Shown: positions 27,156 through 36,075 of the stretch, one piece after another
How the letters are laid out: each line of letters starts with the position of its first letter
Position numbering within the stretch: position 1 is the stretch's first letter
Source of the DNA: Rhizorhabdus dicambivorans
GTDB taxonomy: Bacteria > Pseudomonadota > Alphaproteobacteria > Sphingomonadales > Sphingomonadaceae
DNA: 64,000 nt
NCBI RefSeq assembly: GCF_002355275.1
Contig: NZ_CP023449.1
Span: 1,528,001 to 1,592,000 of the forward strand
Reading direction: 5' to 3'
Notes under the pieces: generated by a model
Databases searched by the model: none
What the model saw: only the letters and a program-made list of their open reading frames with translations
What the model was told of the DNA's origin: nothing
Position numbers and translations under genes: made by a program

Positions 27156-27800
27156 TTTTCCCTCCCTATCTTTTTACTCTGACTATGTTCTTCGGCCAAT
27201 CGCCGCTACAGCGGTGGACCTGAATATGCGCAAGCCACCCGTGGCAACCTCGCCGAATGCGCAGGCAGGGGCGGATGTCCATCCATCTCGCCTCTTCCCT
27301 GGCAGCGCTTCGTTTCAGGGCGCGTACCGAGGCAGAAGGCAGGCGCGCCACTAAAGCTGAACAACTATGCTGGTGGCGATAAGTGTCTTTTTCCGGCCTC
27401 GGGTTCGCTTTTGTCCATTATGGCAGGGGGCGCTCCGTGGAGCGATCGAGTGTTGGTCGCCGAGCAGGAAGGAATGTGGCACCAATCGTTTCCACCTCGA
27501 CGCGCCATTCAGGGGAGTGGTCGCCCCTTCCCTCGGCGGCCGGCGGCTTGGGGACGAGTAGTGCTTACCGGCGAGGTATGAACCTCAATACGCATTAGTT
27601 TGCTCCCTCCGCCTATGCGACCAACGCCCGACAATGAGCGTCCGAGCTGTGTCCTCTGATTGAGGCGGATGTCCGCCAGAAGCGCGGGCTCGGGACGCTG
27701 CAAGCGGGGTGAGGTTGGTGGAAGTCGCGTACTATAAGAGCATCTCCGCACGATCGCGCGGGCAGGCGTGCCGCAACCCCTTCTGGAAAGGGGGCGTGGC
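27156..27800. other. Intergenic region between divergent genes, no gene seen
   Basis: This 645-bp gap separates the TonB receptor gene (minus) from the ketosteroid-dehydrogenase-like gene (plus). Short open frames here look like chance GC-rich frames. It holds a repeated 11-mer (GGCGGATGTCC at 27270-27280 and 27664-27674) and a TATAAG-like box at 27733-27738 without a matching -35. No coding remnant was recognised. Confidence 0.5.
27664..27677. promoter_or_regulatory. Palindrome GGCGGA-TG-TCCGCC, candidate operator
   Basis: Six-base arms with a two-base centre, 123 bp upstream of the flavoprotein start. The first 11 bases recur at 27270-27280 in the same gap, nearer the TonB receptor promoter. 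A regulator binding both promoters would explain the repetition, but no regulator gene lies beside the gap, and chance is not excluded in GC-rich DNA. Confidence 0.3.
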
Positions 27801-29471
27801 GTGATCCGTCCCGGGGATGTCCCTTCCCGGAAAATCTTCGACCTGGTGATCGTGGGTAGCGGTGCCGGGGCGCTGATCGCCGCTCTGCGTGCAAAAGCCC
27901 TGGGCCTGACGCCGATCATTGTTGAGAAACAGGGCAAGGTCGGCGGTTCGACGGGGCTGTCTGGCGGGGTCCTCTGGATTCCGATGAGCCCGGTGCTCGA
28001 ACGAGAGGGCGTGCGGGATCGCCACGAACTCGCCTGGACCTATCTGACGAACCTCGTGGGCGAGGATGGGGGGCGCGGTTCCACGCCCGAGCGCTGGCGT
28101 GCCTTTCTCTCGGAAGGCCCGGAGATGGTCCGGTTTCTCGAGGACCGCGGAATCCCGTTCAAGCACTGCGCGTACCGTTCCGACTATCATGACGAGCTTC
28201 CGGGCGGTCTGGTCGAGGGCCGTTCGATCGAGTCCAAGCTCGTGGACGGGCACATCCTTGGCCCGTGGTATGATCATCTTCAAGGGACCGCGAATCCCTA
28301 TCCCCTGATGACATCGGAGATGCGTTATATCCTCCTGGCGCAGGCCCGGGTGAAGGGCGCCGCCATGGTCGGGCGGATGCTCTACCGGATGGCGAAACAG
28401 CGCATCCTGGGAAAGCATTATCTGGGTCTTGGAGCGGCGCTGGTCACGCGTCTGCTCAAGCTGGCTCTCGATGCCGAAATACCGATCGTGATCAACATGC
28501 CTGTCGAAGAGCTGCTGTCGGTGGACGGCCGCGTAACGGGCGTTCGATGTTCGAGAAACGGCGAGAATTTCGAGTTTTCCGCCCGGCGTGGCGTGCTCCT
28601 CGCCGCAGGCGGGTTCTCGCATTCGTCCAGGATGCGACAGCAATATGGGCCCGCGCCAAGTTCGACCGCCTGGACGGCCAGCAACCCGGGCGACACCGGG
28701 GAGGTGATGGAACAGGCCATCGGCCTTGGCGCGGCGACTGACAAGATGGATTTCGCCTGGTGGATTCCGACGTCGCTTCTGCCGAGCGGACAGCGGGCGT
28801 TTTGCGCGGCCGAGCTCGCCAAGCCTGGCTGCATAGGGGTCGATCAGGCGGGTGAGCGGTTCGGAAACGAGGCGGGATCCTATGTTGCCGCCGGCATGGC
28901 GATGTACGCCCGCCAGAAGCTGAGACCGGCGGTGCCATGCTGGGCGATCATGGATCACCGGAACCGGAGCCGCTATGCGTGGGCCGGCAAGCTGCCGTTC
29001 CAGACGCCGAAGGAGTGGTTCGCAAGCGGATATATGAAGCGCGCCGACACGATCGAGGAGCTGGCGCGCCTTTGCGGGATCGATCCAGCCCGGCTTGCGG
29101 CGACGGTTTCGCGGTTCAACGGCTTCGTCGATCGTGGCCGCGACGCGGACTATGGGCGCGGGGATCGTCACTACGATTCCTATTATGCGGATCCCTTCCA
29201 TCGCCCCAGCGCGACGCTCGGCCGCATCGACAGGGGCCCGTTCTACGCGGTGAAGTTCTTTCCCGGTGACGTGGGCACGGCCGGCGGCCTGGTTTGTGAC
29301 GAACATGCGAGAGTGCTGCGCGATGACGGCACGGCCATCGAAGGTCTCTATGCCGCGGGTAACATAGCGGCGCCCACCTTTGGGGCCACTTACCCCGGCG
29401 CCGGCGCCAGCATCGCCCCGTCGGCTGTCTTCGGCTTCATCGCCGCCGAGGCGGCGGCATCGTCCGGATAG
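27801..29471 (+). CDS. 3-Ketosteroid dehydrogenase-like FAD flavoprotein
   Basis: A 556-residue FAD enzyme of the fumarate reductase/KstD family. FDLVIVGSGAGALIAALRAK is the dinucleotide-binding motif, followed by VEKQGKVGGSTGLSGGVLWI. The segment SDYHDELPGGLVEGRS matches the KstD substrate region, and the C-terminal TYPGAGASIAPSAVFG keeps the tyrosine and glycine that line the KstD catalytic site (YPGAG). Delta1- or Delta4-dehydrogenation of a 3-keto ring is the likely reaction; the exact substrate is unclear. GTG 27801 is preferred because GGAAAGGGGG lies just before it; GTG 27768 would add 11 residues. It heads a plus-strand set with a Rieske oxygenase. Confidence 0.82.
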   Translation: MIRPGDVPSRKIFDLVIVGSGAGALIAALRAKALGLTPIIVEKQGKVGGSTGLSGGVLWIPMSPVLEREGVRDRHELAWTYLTNLVGEDGGRGSTPERWRAFLSEGPEMVRFLEDRGIPFKHCAYRSDYHDELPGGLVEGRSIESKLVDGHILGPWYDHLQGTANPYPLMTSEMRYILLAQARVKGAAMVGRMLYRMAKQRILGKHYLGLGAALVTRLLKLALDAEIPIVINMPVEELLSVDGRVTGVRCSRNGENFEFSARRGVLLAAGGFSHSSRMRQQYGPAPSSTAWTASNPGDTGEVMEQAIGLGAATDKMDFAWWIPTSLLPSGQRAFCAAELAKPGCIGVDQAGERFGNEAGSYVAAGMAMYARQKLRPAVPCWAIMDHRNRSRYAWAGKLPFQTPKEWFASGYMKRADTIEELARLCGIDPARLAATVSRFNGFVDRGRDADYGRGDRHYDSYYADPFHRPSATLGRIDRGPFYAVKFFPGDVGTAGGLVCDEHARVLRDDGTAIEGLYAAGNIAAPTFGATYPGAGASIAPSAVFGFIAAEAAASSG

Positions 29472-29546
29472 TCGCAGGAGACCGCGCCGCCACCACGGCC
29501 GCATTCCTTCAGATCCCACACCGTCCTGAATGTCAGGAGACAATAC

Positions 29547-30944
29547 GTGAAGAACTTCGACCCCGCCGATCCGATAGCCAAGGCACCGGGGATCACCTAT
29601 CAGGAGGTGATCGACCAGGACGTCGATCCGCCGGCGCCCGCGGTCTCCCGTTATCACAATCCCGTCGATCTTGGCGTGCAGCCGATCAAGGCAAGCAATT
29701 ACACAAGCCGCGAATATTTCCTCAAGGAGATCGACAAGGTCTGGCTGAAGACCTGGCAGTATACCTGCCGCGAGGAGGAGATACCCAATCCGGGCGATAC
29801 CTACGTATTCGACCTCGTCGGCAGGTCGGTGCTGATCGTCCGGCAGCCCGACGGCACTATCAAGGCGCTGCAGAATGTATGCCTGCACCGCGGCCGCAAG
29901 CTGGCGACGCATGGTGGCTGCAAGAGGCAGCTGCGGTGTCCCTATCACGGCTTCGTCTGGGGCATCGACGGCTCGTTCCAGCACAATCCTTTCGAATGGG
30001 ACTTTCCGCAGATTGAGAAGGAGTCTTTTGGGCTTCCGGAACTACGGCTCGAGACGTGGGCCGGATTCATCTTCATCAACTTCGATCCGGACGCAAAGCC
30101 TTTCCTGAGTCTGCTCGGGGACTATCCGGAGCATATGGAGCACTTCAGGATAAACGACTGCTACAAGGCCTTGCATCTGGGCAAGGTGGTGGACGCGAAT
30201 TGGAAGGCAGTCGCCGAAGCCTTCCTGGAATCGTCGCACGTCGTCGCTACCCACGCCCAGGCGGTGCCCTATTCCGGCTACGATCAGGTCCAATATGATC
30301 TCATCTCGGATCATGTGACGCGGTTCGTGGTGCCCTTGGGCGTGATCAGCGAGGCCTGGAGCGGACCTGAGCATCTGTCGGACGAGCAGCGGGTTCGGCT
30401 TGCGCTGACCAACGGTAGCCGTGGAGGCCCTCCGGGGCGGGATTTGGCAAAATCGATCAAGCCCGGCCAGACGATGCGGAACTATCTGGCGCAAATGGCC
30501 CGAGAGAATCTCGAGCGGGAAACCGGTTACGACTTCTCCGACCTGTCCGATGGCGAGTTCGTTGACGGCTTCTCCTACGACCTGTTCCCCAACACGCATA
30601 TCTGGGGCGGGTTCACGGTGAAGATCTGCTATCGCATCCGCCCTCTCGGCCTGGATCACGAGCGTAGCCTGATGGAGATCTTCCTGATGAAGATCAAGCC
30701 GAAGGGCACGAACCCTCCGCCCGCCCAATATCGGCTCCTCGGGCCCGACGAAGCGCTTGGCGACGCCCCGGAATTCAACGGTTCCTACCTGGGCGGCCTG
30801 CTGGATCAGGACGTCGCCAACATGGGGCCGCAGCAAGAGGGTTTGCGGGCCCTCGGACCGGACGGTGAACTCACGTTCGGCCGCTACACCGACATGCGCT
30901 GCCGCAATCTGCATCGCATGGTGGAACAATATCTCGCGAGCTGA
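29547..30944 (+). CDS. Rieske non-heme iron oxygenase, alpha subunit
   Basis: A 465-residue aromatic/steroid ring-hydroxylating-type oxygenase. The Rieske [2Fe-2S] ligands are Cys112-x-His114 (CLHRG) and Cys131-x2-His134 (CPYHGF). The mononuclear iron site is ESSHVVATH, with the two histidines in HxxxxH spacing, and FSYDLFPN lies later. The start is GTG 29547 with CAGGAGA upstream. No beta subunit, ferredoxin or reductase gene is nearby, so electron partners must be encoded elsewhere. Its place 75 bp after a KstD-like gene suggests hydroxylation of a ring compound handled by that enzyme. Confidence 0.92.
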   Translation: MKNFDPADPIAKAPGITYQEVIDQDVDPPAPAVSRYHNPVDLGVQPIKASNYTSREYFLKEIDKVWLKTWQYTCREEEIPNPGDTYVFDLVGRSVLIVRQPDGTIKALQNVCLHRGRKLATHGGCKRQLRCPYHGFVWGIDGSFQHNPFEWDFPQIEKESFGLPELRLETWAGFIFINFDPDAKPFLSLLGDYPEHMEHFRINDCYKALHLGKVVDANWKAVAEAFLESSHVVATHAQAVPYSGYDQVQYDLISDHVTRFVVPLGVISEAWSGPEHLSDEQRVRLALTNGSRGGPPGRDLAKSIKPGQTMRNYLAQMARENLERETGYDFSDLSDGEFVDGFSYDLFPNTHIWGGFTVKICYRIRPLGLDHERSLMEIFLMKIKPKGTNPPPAQYRLLGPDEALGDAPEFNGSYLGGLLDQDVANMGPQQEGLRALGPDGELTFGRYTDMRCRNLHRMVEQYLAS

Positions 30945-30996
30945 GCGGTTCGCAGCGCAGGCCGCGCAATAGTCGGCGGCAACAGGAGGCAGGCGT

Positions 30997-32637
30997 TTGT
31001 CAGTGATAGAACAACGGATGATGAAAGGGCACGAGGCTGTGGCGCGCGCTCTGTTGGATCATGGCGTCGACCCGATCTTCGGTGTCCTGGGCAACGCCAA
31101 CATCTTCGTTCTGGACAGCTTCAGGCGACTTGGTGGCCGTTACGTTCCGGCAGGGAACGAAGGGGGCGCGGTCCTTATGGGACTCGCCCACGGCCGGTGC
31201 TCGGGCAAGGTGGGCGTCGCTACCGTTACTCATGGGCCAGGTCTGTGCAATTCGATCACGGCGCTGGTCGAAGGTGTGAAGTCTCGCGTTCCCTTCGTGC
31301 TATTATGCGGTGACACGGCCCACACCAATCGCGAAAGTACCCAGAACATCGCCCAGCGCGAACTCGTGCTGTCGATCGGTGCCGGGTTCGAGGAGGCGAT
31401 CTCGCCCGAGACACTGTTGGGGGACATTGCCAGGGCGTTCCGCCGTGCGGAGCTCGAGAAGCGACCCATCGCGCTAAACTTCCCCACGGATTTCCAGTGG
31501 GCCGATGTGGAATACCGCCCGACCAAATTGCTGAACTTCGAGCGCCGGGCGCTGGTGCCGGCGAGCGACGATCTCGACAACGCCATAGGGATGATCGCCG
31601 CCGCCTCGAAGCCCATCATCGTGGCCGGTCGCGGTGCGGCGACCGCGCGTGGCAAAGCCGCGCTCATCAAGCTCGCCGAGCGCACCGGCGGGTTGCTGGC
31701 GACCACTGTCCAGGCGCGCGAGCTCTTCGATGGCGAGCCCTATAACCTCGGGGTCTTCGGCACCCTGTCCACCCCGGCGGCGGTGGACGAGATCGTTGCC
31801 AGCGATTGCGTGATGTTCTTCGGCTGTTCGATGAACTCGTACACCACCAGCAAGGGCGCCTTCATCGAAGGCAAGCGGGTGATCCAGTGCGATAACGATC
31901 CCGCGGCGATCTGCAGGTTCGTCGAGCCCGACGCCGGATTGCTGGGTGAAGCCGACCTGGTCGCCGAAGCGCTCATCGGCCTGCTTGACATGGCCGAGAT
32001 CCCGCCGAGCGGTTATCGGGACCCGGCCCTGCCGGCACGTCTGGCCGCGTCCCATCTGGACCTACCGGACACCTCGACGGAGACCACCGTAGACTTCTAC
32101 AAGGCGCTGATCGCAATCGGCGACGCGATACCCAGGGATCGCGTGCTGGTGAACGACTGTGGCCGGTTCGTGGTGGAGGGCCTCAAGGTCTTTCGTGTCA
32201 AGAACCCACAGCTCTACTATTTCGGCATCATGTCGGGCTGCATCGGCCTTGGCCTTGCCTCTGCGGTGGGGGCCTCGTTCGCCGCGCCGGATCTGCCAAC
32301 CCTCCTCGTCACCGGCGACGGCGGCTTCATGAACAATGGCCTACTGGAGTTCAACACGGCGGTCCGGATGGGAGTCGATCTCATCTGCGTCGTCTGCAAC
32401 GACAGCGCCTATGGAATGGAAGTCGCGGAGTTCACCTGCCGTGATCTTCCGCCGGACATCGCATTGATGAACTGGCCGGATTTCGCCCCGCTGGCTGAAG
32501 CTCTGGGCGGGCAGGGGGTCACGGTGCGGAATGATGACGACCTTCAAAAGGCGATCGAGGCGATCCAGAACCGCAAGGGGCCTCTCTTGATCGACCTCAA
32601 GATCGATACGTTGGCGATGCCGAATCCGTTCCACTGA
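30997..32637 (+). CDS. ThDP-dependent enzyme (acetolactate synthase/2-hydroxyacyl lyase-like)
   Basis: A 546-residue thiamine diphosphate enzyme. The cofactor-activating glutamate is Glu55 in PAGNEGGAVLMG. The central domain contains KPIIVAGRGAATARGKAALI. The ThDP/Mg motif is VTGDGGFMNNGLLEFN followed by CVVCNDSAYGMEV. It starts at TTG 30997, chosen because AGGAGG lies seven bases upstream; GTG 31003 would be too distant. The family includes acetolactate synthase, benzoylformate decarboxylase and 2-hydroxyacyl-CoA lyase. Between a Rieske oxygenase and acyl-CoA dehydrogenases, C-C cleavage or decarboxylation of a hydroxylated or keto acid is more plausible than branched-chain synthesis, but this is inference. 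Confidence 0.85.
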   Translation: MSVIEQRMMKGHEAVARALLDHGVDPIFGVLGNANIFVLDSFRRLGGRYVPAGNEGGAVLMGLAHGRCSGKVGVATVTHGPGLCNSITALVEGVKSRVPFVLLCGDTAHTNRESTQNIAQRELVLSIGAGFEEAISPETLLGDIARAFRRAELEKRPIALNFPTDFQWADVEYRPTKLLNFERRALVPASDDLDNAIGMIAAASKPIIVAGRGAATARGKAALIKLAERTGGLLATTVQARELFDGEPYNLGVFGTLSTPAAVDEIVASDCVMFFGCSMNSYTTSKGAFIEGKRVIQCDNDPAAICRFVEPDAGLLGEADLVAEALIGLLDMAEIPPSGYRDPALPARLAASHLDLPDTSTETTVDFYKALIAIGDAIPRDRVLVNDCGRFVVEGLKVFRVKNPQLYYFGIMSGCIGLGLASAVGASFAAPDLPTLLVTGDGGFMNNGLLEFNTAVRMGVDLICVVCNDSAYGMEVAEFTCRDLPPDIALMNWPDFAPLAEALGGQGVTVRNDDDLQKAIEAIQNRKGPLLIDLKIDTLAMPNPFH

Positions 32638-32756
32638 GAGCGGACGAAAGAGGCCAACATCGAAGCCGAGTCTGCACGCGGCCAGCCCTGAAAGGCCTGG
32701 CCGTGGGAAAGATGGTCGCGGCGCATGCATTGATTTTTTGCGGAGCCTTGGACGCA

Positions 32757-33767
32757 ATGGACCTGTTATTGACCGATGAGCAGGAAGGGCTTCAAAGCAC
32801 CTTCGCCAAGGGGATAGCCAAGGAGCTGCCCCTGGAGCGGTTGCACGGCGCGCAAGGCCAGGCCGCCGACAATGCGTCGCTCCGTACCTTCGCCGATCTC
32901 GGATGGCTTCGCATGAGCATGCCGGAGGAATGGGGGGGACTGGGTCTGGGCTATGCGGAGGAGGTTCTGCTGTTCCGCGAGCTCGGTCGCAACCTGGGAC
33001 CGCTATCGGTGCTTGCAGGCGTGCTTGCCGCGCGGCTCGCCGCGAGTTCCGGCAAGCTGGAACTCGCGGAGTCGATTCTCGACGGCGAGGAAATCGGGAT
33101 CGTCGTCCCGGAGGGCGACGCCGGGGCAGCTTCCGGCGGCGCGGGCCGTGCCCGTCTGTTTTCGACGGGGGATTGCCGGAAGGGGGTTCTGGTCCTTCCC
33201 GATGGCGCATCTCTGCTCGACCTGACGGCTCTTGATGGGGCGGCTGCGCCATGCCTCGACGGCACGCTGAAAATGTGCAGTTTCGAGCTCGGTGATGCAC
33301 GGCCCGTAGGCCACACGGAAGGTGGGGATCTCTGGTGGCAGGGCTCGCTTCTGACCGCTTCGATGTTCGTCGGTCAGGCCGAGGGTGCGCGCAACATGAT
33401 CCTCGAATATGCGAAGGTTCGCCAGACCTTCGGGCGCCCGATCGGTGCTTATCAGGCGGTGCGTCATCCCATTGCCGAGATGACCGCGCGCGCCGAGCAT
33501 GCGCGCTGCCAGACCTATTACGCTGCGCTCGCCCTCGGCATGGGACGGGCGGATGCGGCCATGCAGGTGGCCGCCGCGCGTACCCTTGCCCAGGATGCGG
33601 CCCGGAAGAATGCCGACGCCAATATCCAGCTGCACGGGGCCGTGGGCATCACAAGCGAGTTGAGCGCGCATCTCTTCCTGAAGCGCGGCATCGTCCTTTC
33701 CAACCTCTTCGGAAGGAAGAAAGCCGCTCTTCGCCAAATCCTCAACGACGATCTGATGGAGGTTTGA
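32757..33767 (+). CDS. Acyl-CoA dehydrogenase, short partner
   Basis: A 336-residue acyl-CoA dehydrogenase-like protein starting MDLLLTDEQEGLQSTF at ATG 32757; the frame is open upstream to 32703, but the start chosen aligns with the family. It has the C-terminal helical motifs YAKVRQTFGRPIGAYQAVRH and IQLHGAVGITSELSAHLFLKR, while the middle flavin-loop domain is shortened and non-canonical. Its stop is one base before the start of the next, full-length dehydrogenase gene. The two probably form a heteromeric enzyme like those of steroid side-chain beta-oxidation. Confidence 0.87.
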   Translation: MDLLLTDEQEGLQSTFAKGIAKELPLERLHGAQGQAADNASLRTFADLGWLRMSMPEEWGGLGLGYAEEVLLFRELGRNLGPLSVLAGVLAARLAASSGKLELAESILDGEEIGIVVPEGDAGAASGGAGRARLFSTGDCRKGVLVLPDGASLLDLTALDGAAAPCLDGTLKMCSFELGDARPVGHTEGGDLWWQGSLLTASMFVGQAEGARNMILEYAKVRQTFGRPIGAYQAVRHPIAEMTARAEHARCQTYYAALALGMGRADAAMQVAAARTLAQDAARKNADANIQLHGAVGITSELSAHLFLKRGIVLSNLFGRKKAALRQILNDDLMEV

Positions 33768-33768
33768 T

Positions 33769-34941
33769 TTGGACCTGGTTTACACACCGGAGCAGATCGA
33801 GTTCCGTCGGAAGGCGCGGGACTGGCTCAAGGAGAATGTTCCGGGCACGCGGCCGTCCTCCCGCGAGGAGGCCGCTGCTTACGACAAGGCGTGGCAGCGC
33901 AGGCTTCATGACGGTGGATGGGCCGGGCTGAACTGGCCGAAGGAATATGGCGGCGCCGCGCTGACCGGAATCCAGTCGCTCATATGGTTCGAAGAGTGCG
34001 AGCGCGCCAATGCGCCCGCCTATGGGCTGATGTCGATCGCCCAGACACATGCGGGTCCGACGCTCATTGCCCGTGCGAGCGAAGACCTGAAGGCGTTCCA
34101 CCTCCCGAGGATACTCAGGGGTGAGTCTCTGTGGTGCCAGGGATTCTCGGAACCCGGCGCGGGCTCCGATCTTGCGAGCCTGAAGACGAAGGGCGTCATC
34201 GACGGCGACCACATCGTCGTCACCGGCCAGAAGATCTGGACGACCGGAGCGAGCACTGCGGATTATCAGGAGTTGCTCGTCCGGACCGACCCCGATTCCG
34301 AGCGGCACCGGGGCCTGACCTGGATCATCTGCGATATGCGCTCGCCGGGGATCACCATTCGTCCCATCGAGACGATGATGGGGGAGTCCGCCATCAACGA
34401 GGTTTTCTACGACGAGGTCCGCATTCCGATCTCGAACGTCGTAGGGGACATCAATGGCGGCTGGAGCGTGGCGATGTCCACGCTCGCCTTCGAGCGCGGC
34501 ACCACCTTCCTGCGGGACCAGATCAGCCTTAGCGCCAAGGTTGAGCGGGCCATAGACCTGGCGCGCCGCACGCCTCTCGCAGACGGCCGGTTCGCGATCG
34601 AGGATTCGGCTATTGCCGAGAAGCTGGCTGAGTTGAAGGCGGAAGGTCTCGGGCATCGCGCCATGGCGGTGGCTAACGTCTCCAATGTCGATCGCACCGG
34701 CTCGCCGGGTCCGGAAGGCTCGATGGTCAAGCTCCTGGTCGGTGGGACGTATAAGGCGCTGGGCGAAGTCGTGACGGAAATCCTTGGGCTGGGCATGCTC
34801 GACTATGATCACAGCCGCGCGAGCAATCCCTGGGCCTACGACTTCATGAACAGTTGGGTGGTCACCATAGCCGGCGGTACCTCCGAGATTCAGAAGGAAA
34901 TCATCGCCGACCGTGTCCTGGAGTTACCCCGCGCACGATAG
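33769..34941 (+). CDS. Acyl-CoA dehydrogenase, full-length partner
   Basis: A 390-residue acyl-CoA dehydrogenase. The flavin loop is GFSEPGAGSDLASLKTKG, with VVTGQKIWTTGAS after it, and the end is VVTIAGGTSEIQKEIIADRV, all canonical. It starts at TTG 33769 with TGGAGG upstream, one base after the stop of its short partner. With that partner it would oxidise a CoA ester in this block. A CoA ligase is not in the immediate block; those at 8341 and 53872 could supply substrate. Confidence 0.93.
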   Translation: MDLVYTPEQIEFRRKARDWLKENVPGTRPSSREEAAAYDKAWQRRLHDGGWAGLNWPKEYGGAALTGIQSLIWFEECERANAPAYGLMSIAQTHAGPTLIARASEDLKAFHLPRILRGESLWCQGFSEPGAGSDLASLKTKGVIDGDHIVVTGQKIWTTGASTADYQELLVRTDPDSERHRGLTWIICDMRSPGITIRPIETMMGESAINEVFYDEVRIPISNVVGDINGGWSVAMSTLAFERGTTFLRDQISLSAKVERAIDLARRTPLADGRFAIEDSAIAEKLAELKAEGLGHRAMAVANVSNVDRTGSPGPEGSMVKLLVGGTYKALGEVVTEILGLGMLDYDHSRASNPWAYDFMNSWVVTIAGGTSEIQKEIIADRVLELPRAR

Positions 34942-35048
34942 GATGCCGGCAGGCGCCGCGGTCCGACATGACAGGCGTCTGCATCAGGCAAAAATGCGAG
35001 AGCAGATTTTATGTTAAGGCGCTTCCGCTACGGTTCGGGGCTGAACAC

Positions 35049-35975
35049 CTAGCAGAGCCCCAGTTCGAGCGGGATTTCGGATAGGACGCCGCGGAACCAG
35101 GAATGAGCGGGGTCAAGTTCCCGCGAGCGGCTCCAGGATGCCATCACCCGCAACTTCGGAAGAGCTTCGGAAGGAGCGATCATCATCGTGTTTGTCATGA
35201 CCGGGAACAACCGCTCGGCGAGACGCCGTTGAACCAAGGCGACGTTGTCCGATCCGCCGATCATGAACGGTATCAGCATATAGCTGGATACTCGCGCCGC
35301 TTCCGTGATCACCGTGCGTCGCTGGCGCAAGACCGTCTCGGCAAAAGACATGAAGCCGGGCCGGCCGCGCGGGTCGCAGAATATGTGGGGGCGGTCGGAT
35401 AGATCCTCCCCCGGCGAATGACGCGGAACGCCGTCCTCCGCCGCCACCAGATAGACGAGTTCGTCCTCGAACAACTGCATGCGGCTGAATTGTTCGGACT
35501 CACCGACAATCTGTCCGGCCGGCGCGATGATCATGTCGATCTCACCCATCCGGAGATCGAAATTGCTGTCGAGATGCGTATCGACGAACTCGATACTCAT
35601 TGACGGCGCCTGCTCGTTGAATCGCAGCGCCAGCCGTGGCGCGAGCAGCAGCGCAATGTAATCGGATGTCGCGATCCGCATCTTGCCGACACCGCTGGCC
35701 GGATCGAACGCGGCTGGAGCAAGCAGGGTCTCCACTTCGGCAAGTGCGCTTTCCAGCTGAGGCTGGAGGCGTTGCGCCAGGGCCGACAGGATGAAGGTGC
35801 GCCCGGAGGGTATCAGCAGCTCATCGTGCAGGATCAGGCGCAGGCGGTTCAGCGCCTCGCTCACCGCCGGCTGACTCATGTTGAGCTCGCGTGCGGCGTG
35901 GGTGACGTTCGTCTTGCGCAGCAACTCGCGCAGGATCGGCAACAGGTTGAGGTTGACGCCGCGAAGGAATGTCAT
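35049..35975 (-). CDS. LysR-family transcriptional regulator
   Basis: A 308-residue LysR protein. The winged helix-turn-helix is NLNLLPILRELLRKTNVTHA followed by ARELNMSQPAVSEALNRLR. The ligand-binding domain begins near residue 90 (KMRIATSDYIALLLAPRL). The N-terminal pattern MTFLRGVNLNLLPIL is like NodD/LinR-type regulators of degradative genes. It is divergent from the SDR-like gene at 36076 across 100 bp that contains a TATATG-N5-CATATA site. It probably controls the cluster 36076-44047. It ends convergently with the dehydrogenase gene ending at 34941; the 107-bp gap shows no clear terminator. Confidence 0.93.
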   Translation of the reverse strand: MTFLRGVNLNLLPILRELLRKTNVTHAARELNMSQPAVSEALNRLRLILHDELLIPSGRTFILSALAQRLQPQLESALAEVETLLAPAAFDPASGVGKMRIATSDYIALLLAPRLALRFNEQAPSMSIEFVDTHLDSNFDLRMGEIDMIIAPAGQIVGESEQFSRMQLFEDELVYLVAAEDGVPRHSPGEDLSDRPHIFCDPRGRPGFMSFAETVLRQRRTVITEAARVSSYMLIPFMIGGSDNVALVQRRLAERLFPVMTNTMMIAPSEALPKLRVMASWSRSRELDPAHSWFRGVLSEIPLELGLC

Positions 35976-35993
35976 TCGCTACCATCGGCTATA

Positions 35994-36010
35994 TATATGA
36001 TGGGCATATA
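35994..36010. promoter_or_regulatory. Candidate LysR operator TATATG-N5-CATATA
   Basis: Six-base perfect arms TATATG and CATATA around ATGGG. The inner part, from T35996 to A36008, fits the LysR T-N11-A rule with dyad symmetry. It lies 18 bp upstream of the LysR start and 65 bp upstream of the SDR-like start, in an AT-rich stretch unlike the surrounding DNA. Position and symmetry fit an autoregulatory LysR site. Confidence 0.55.
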
Positions 36011-36075
36011 ATCATACTATTTTTCATATGGGTTCGGGTCAATGATTGTGTTGCCACATGGAAGAGGATGAACGG

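Noticed and set aside
27732-29984. 750-codon minus-strand open frame opposite the KstD-like gene
   Set aside because: The plus-strand flavoprotein has a complete FAD motif set; the opposite frame has none and spans two genes.
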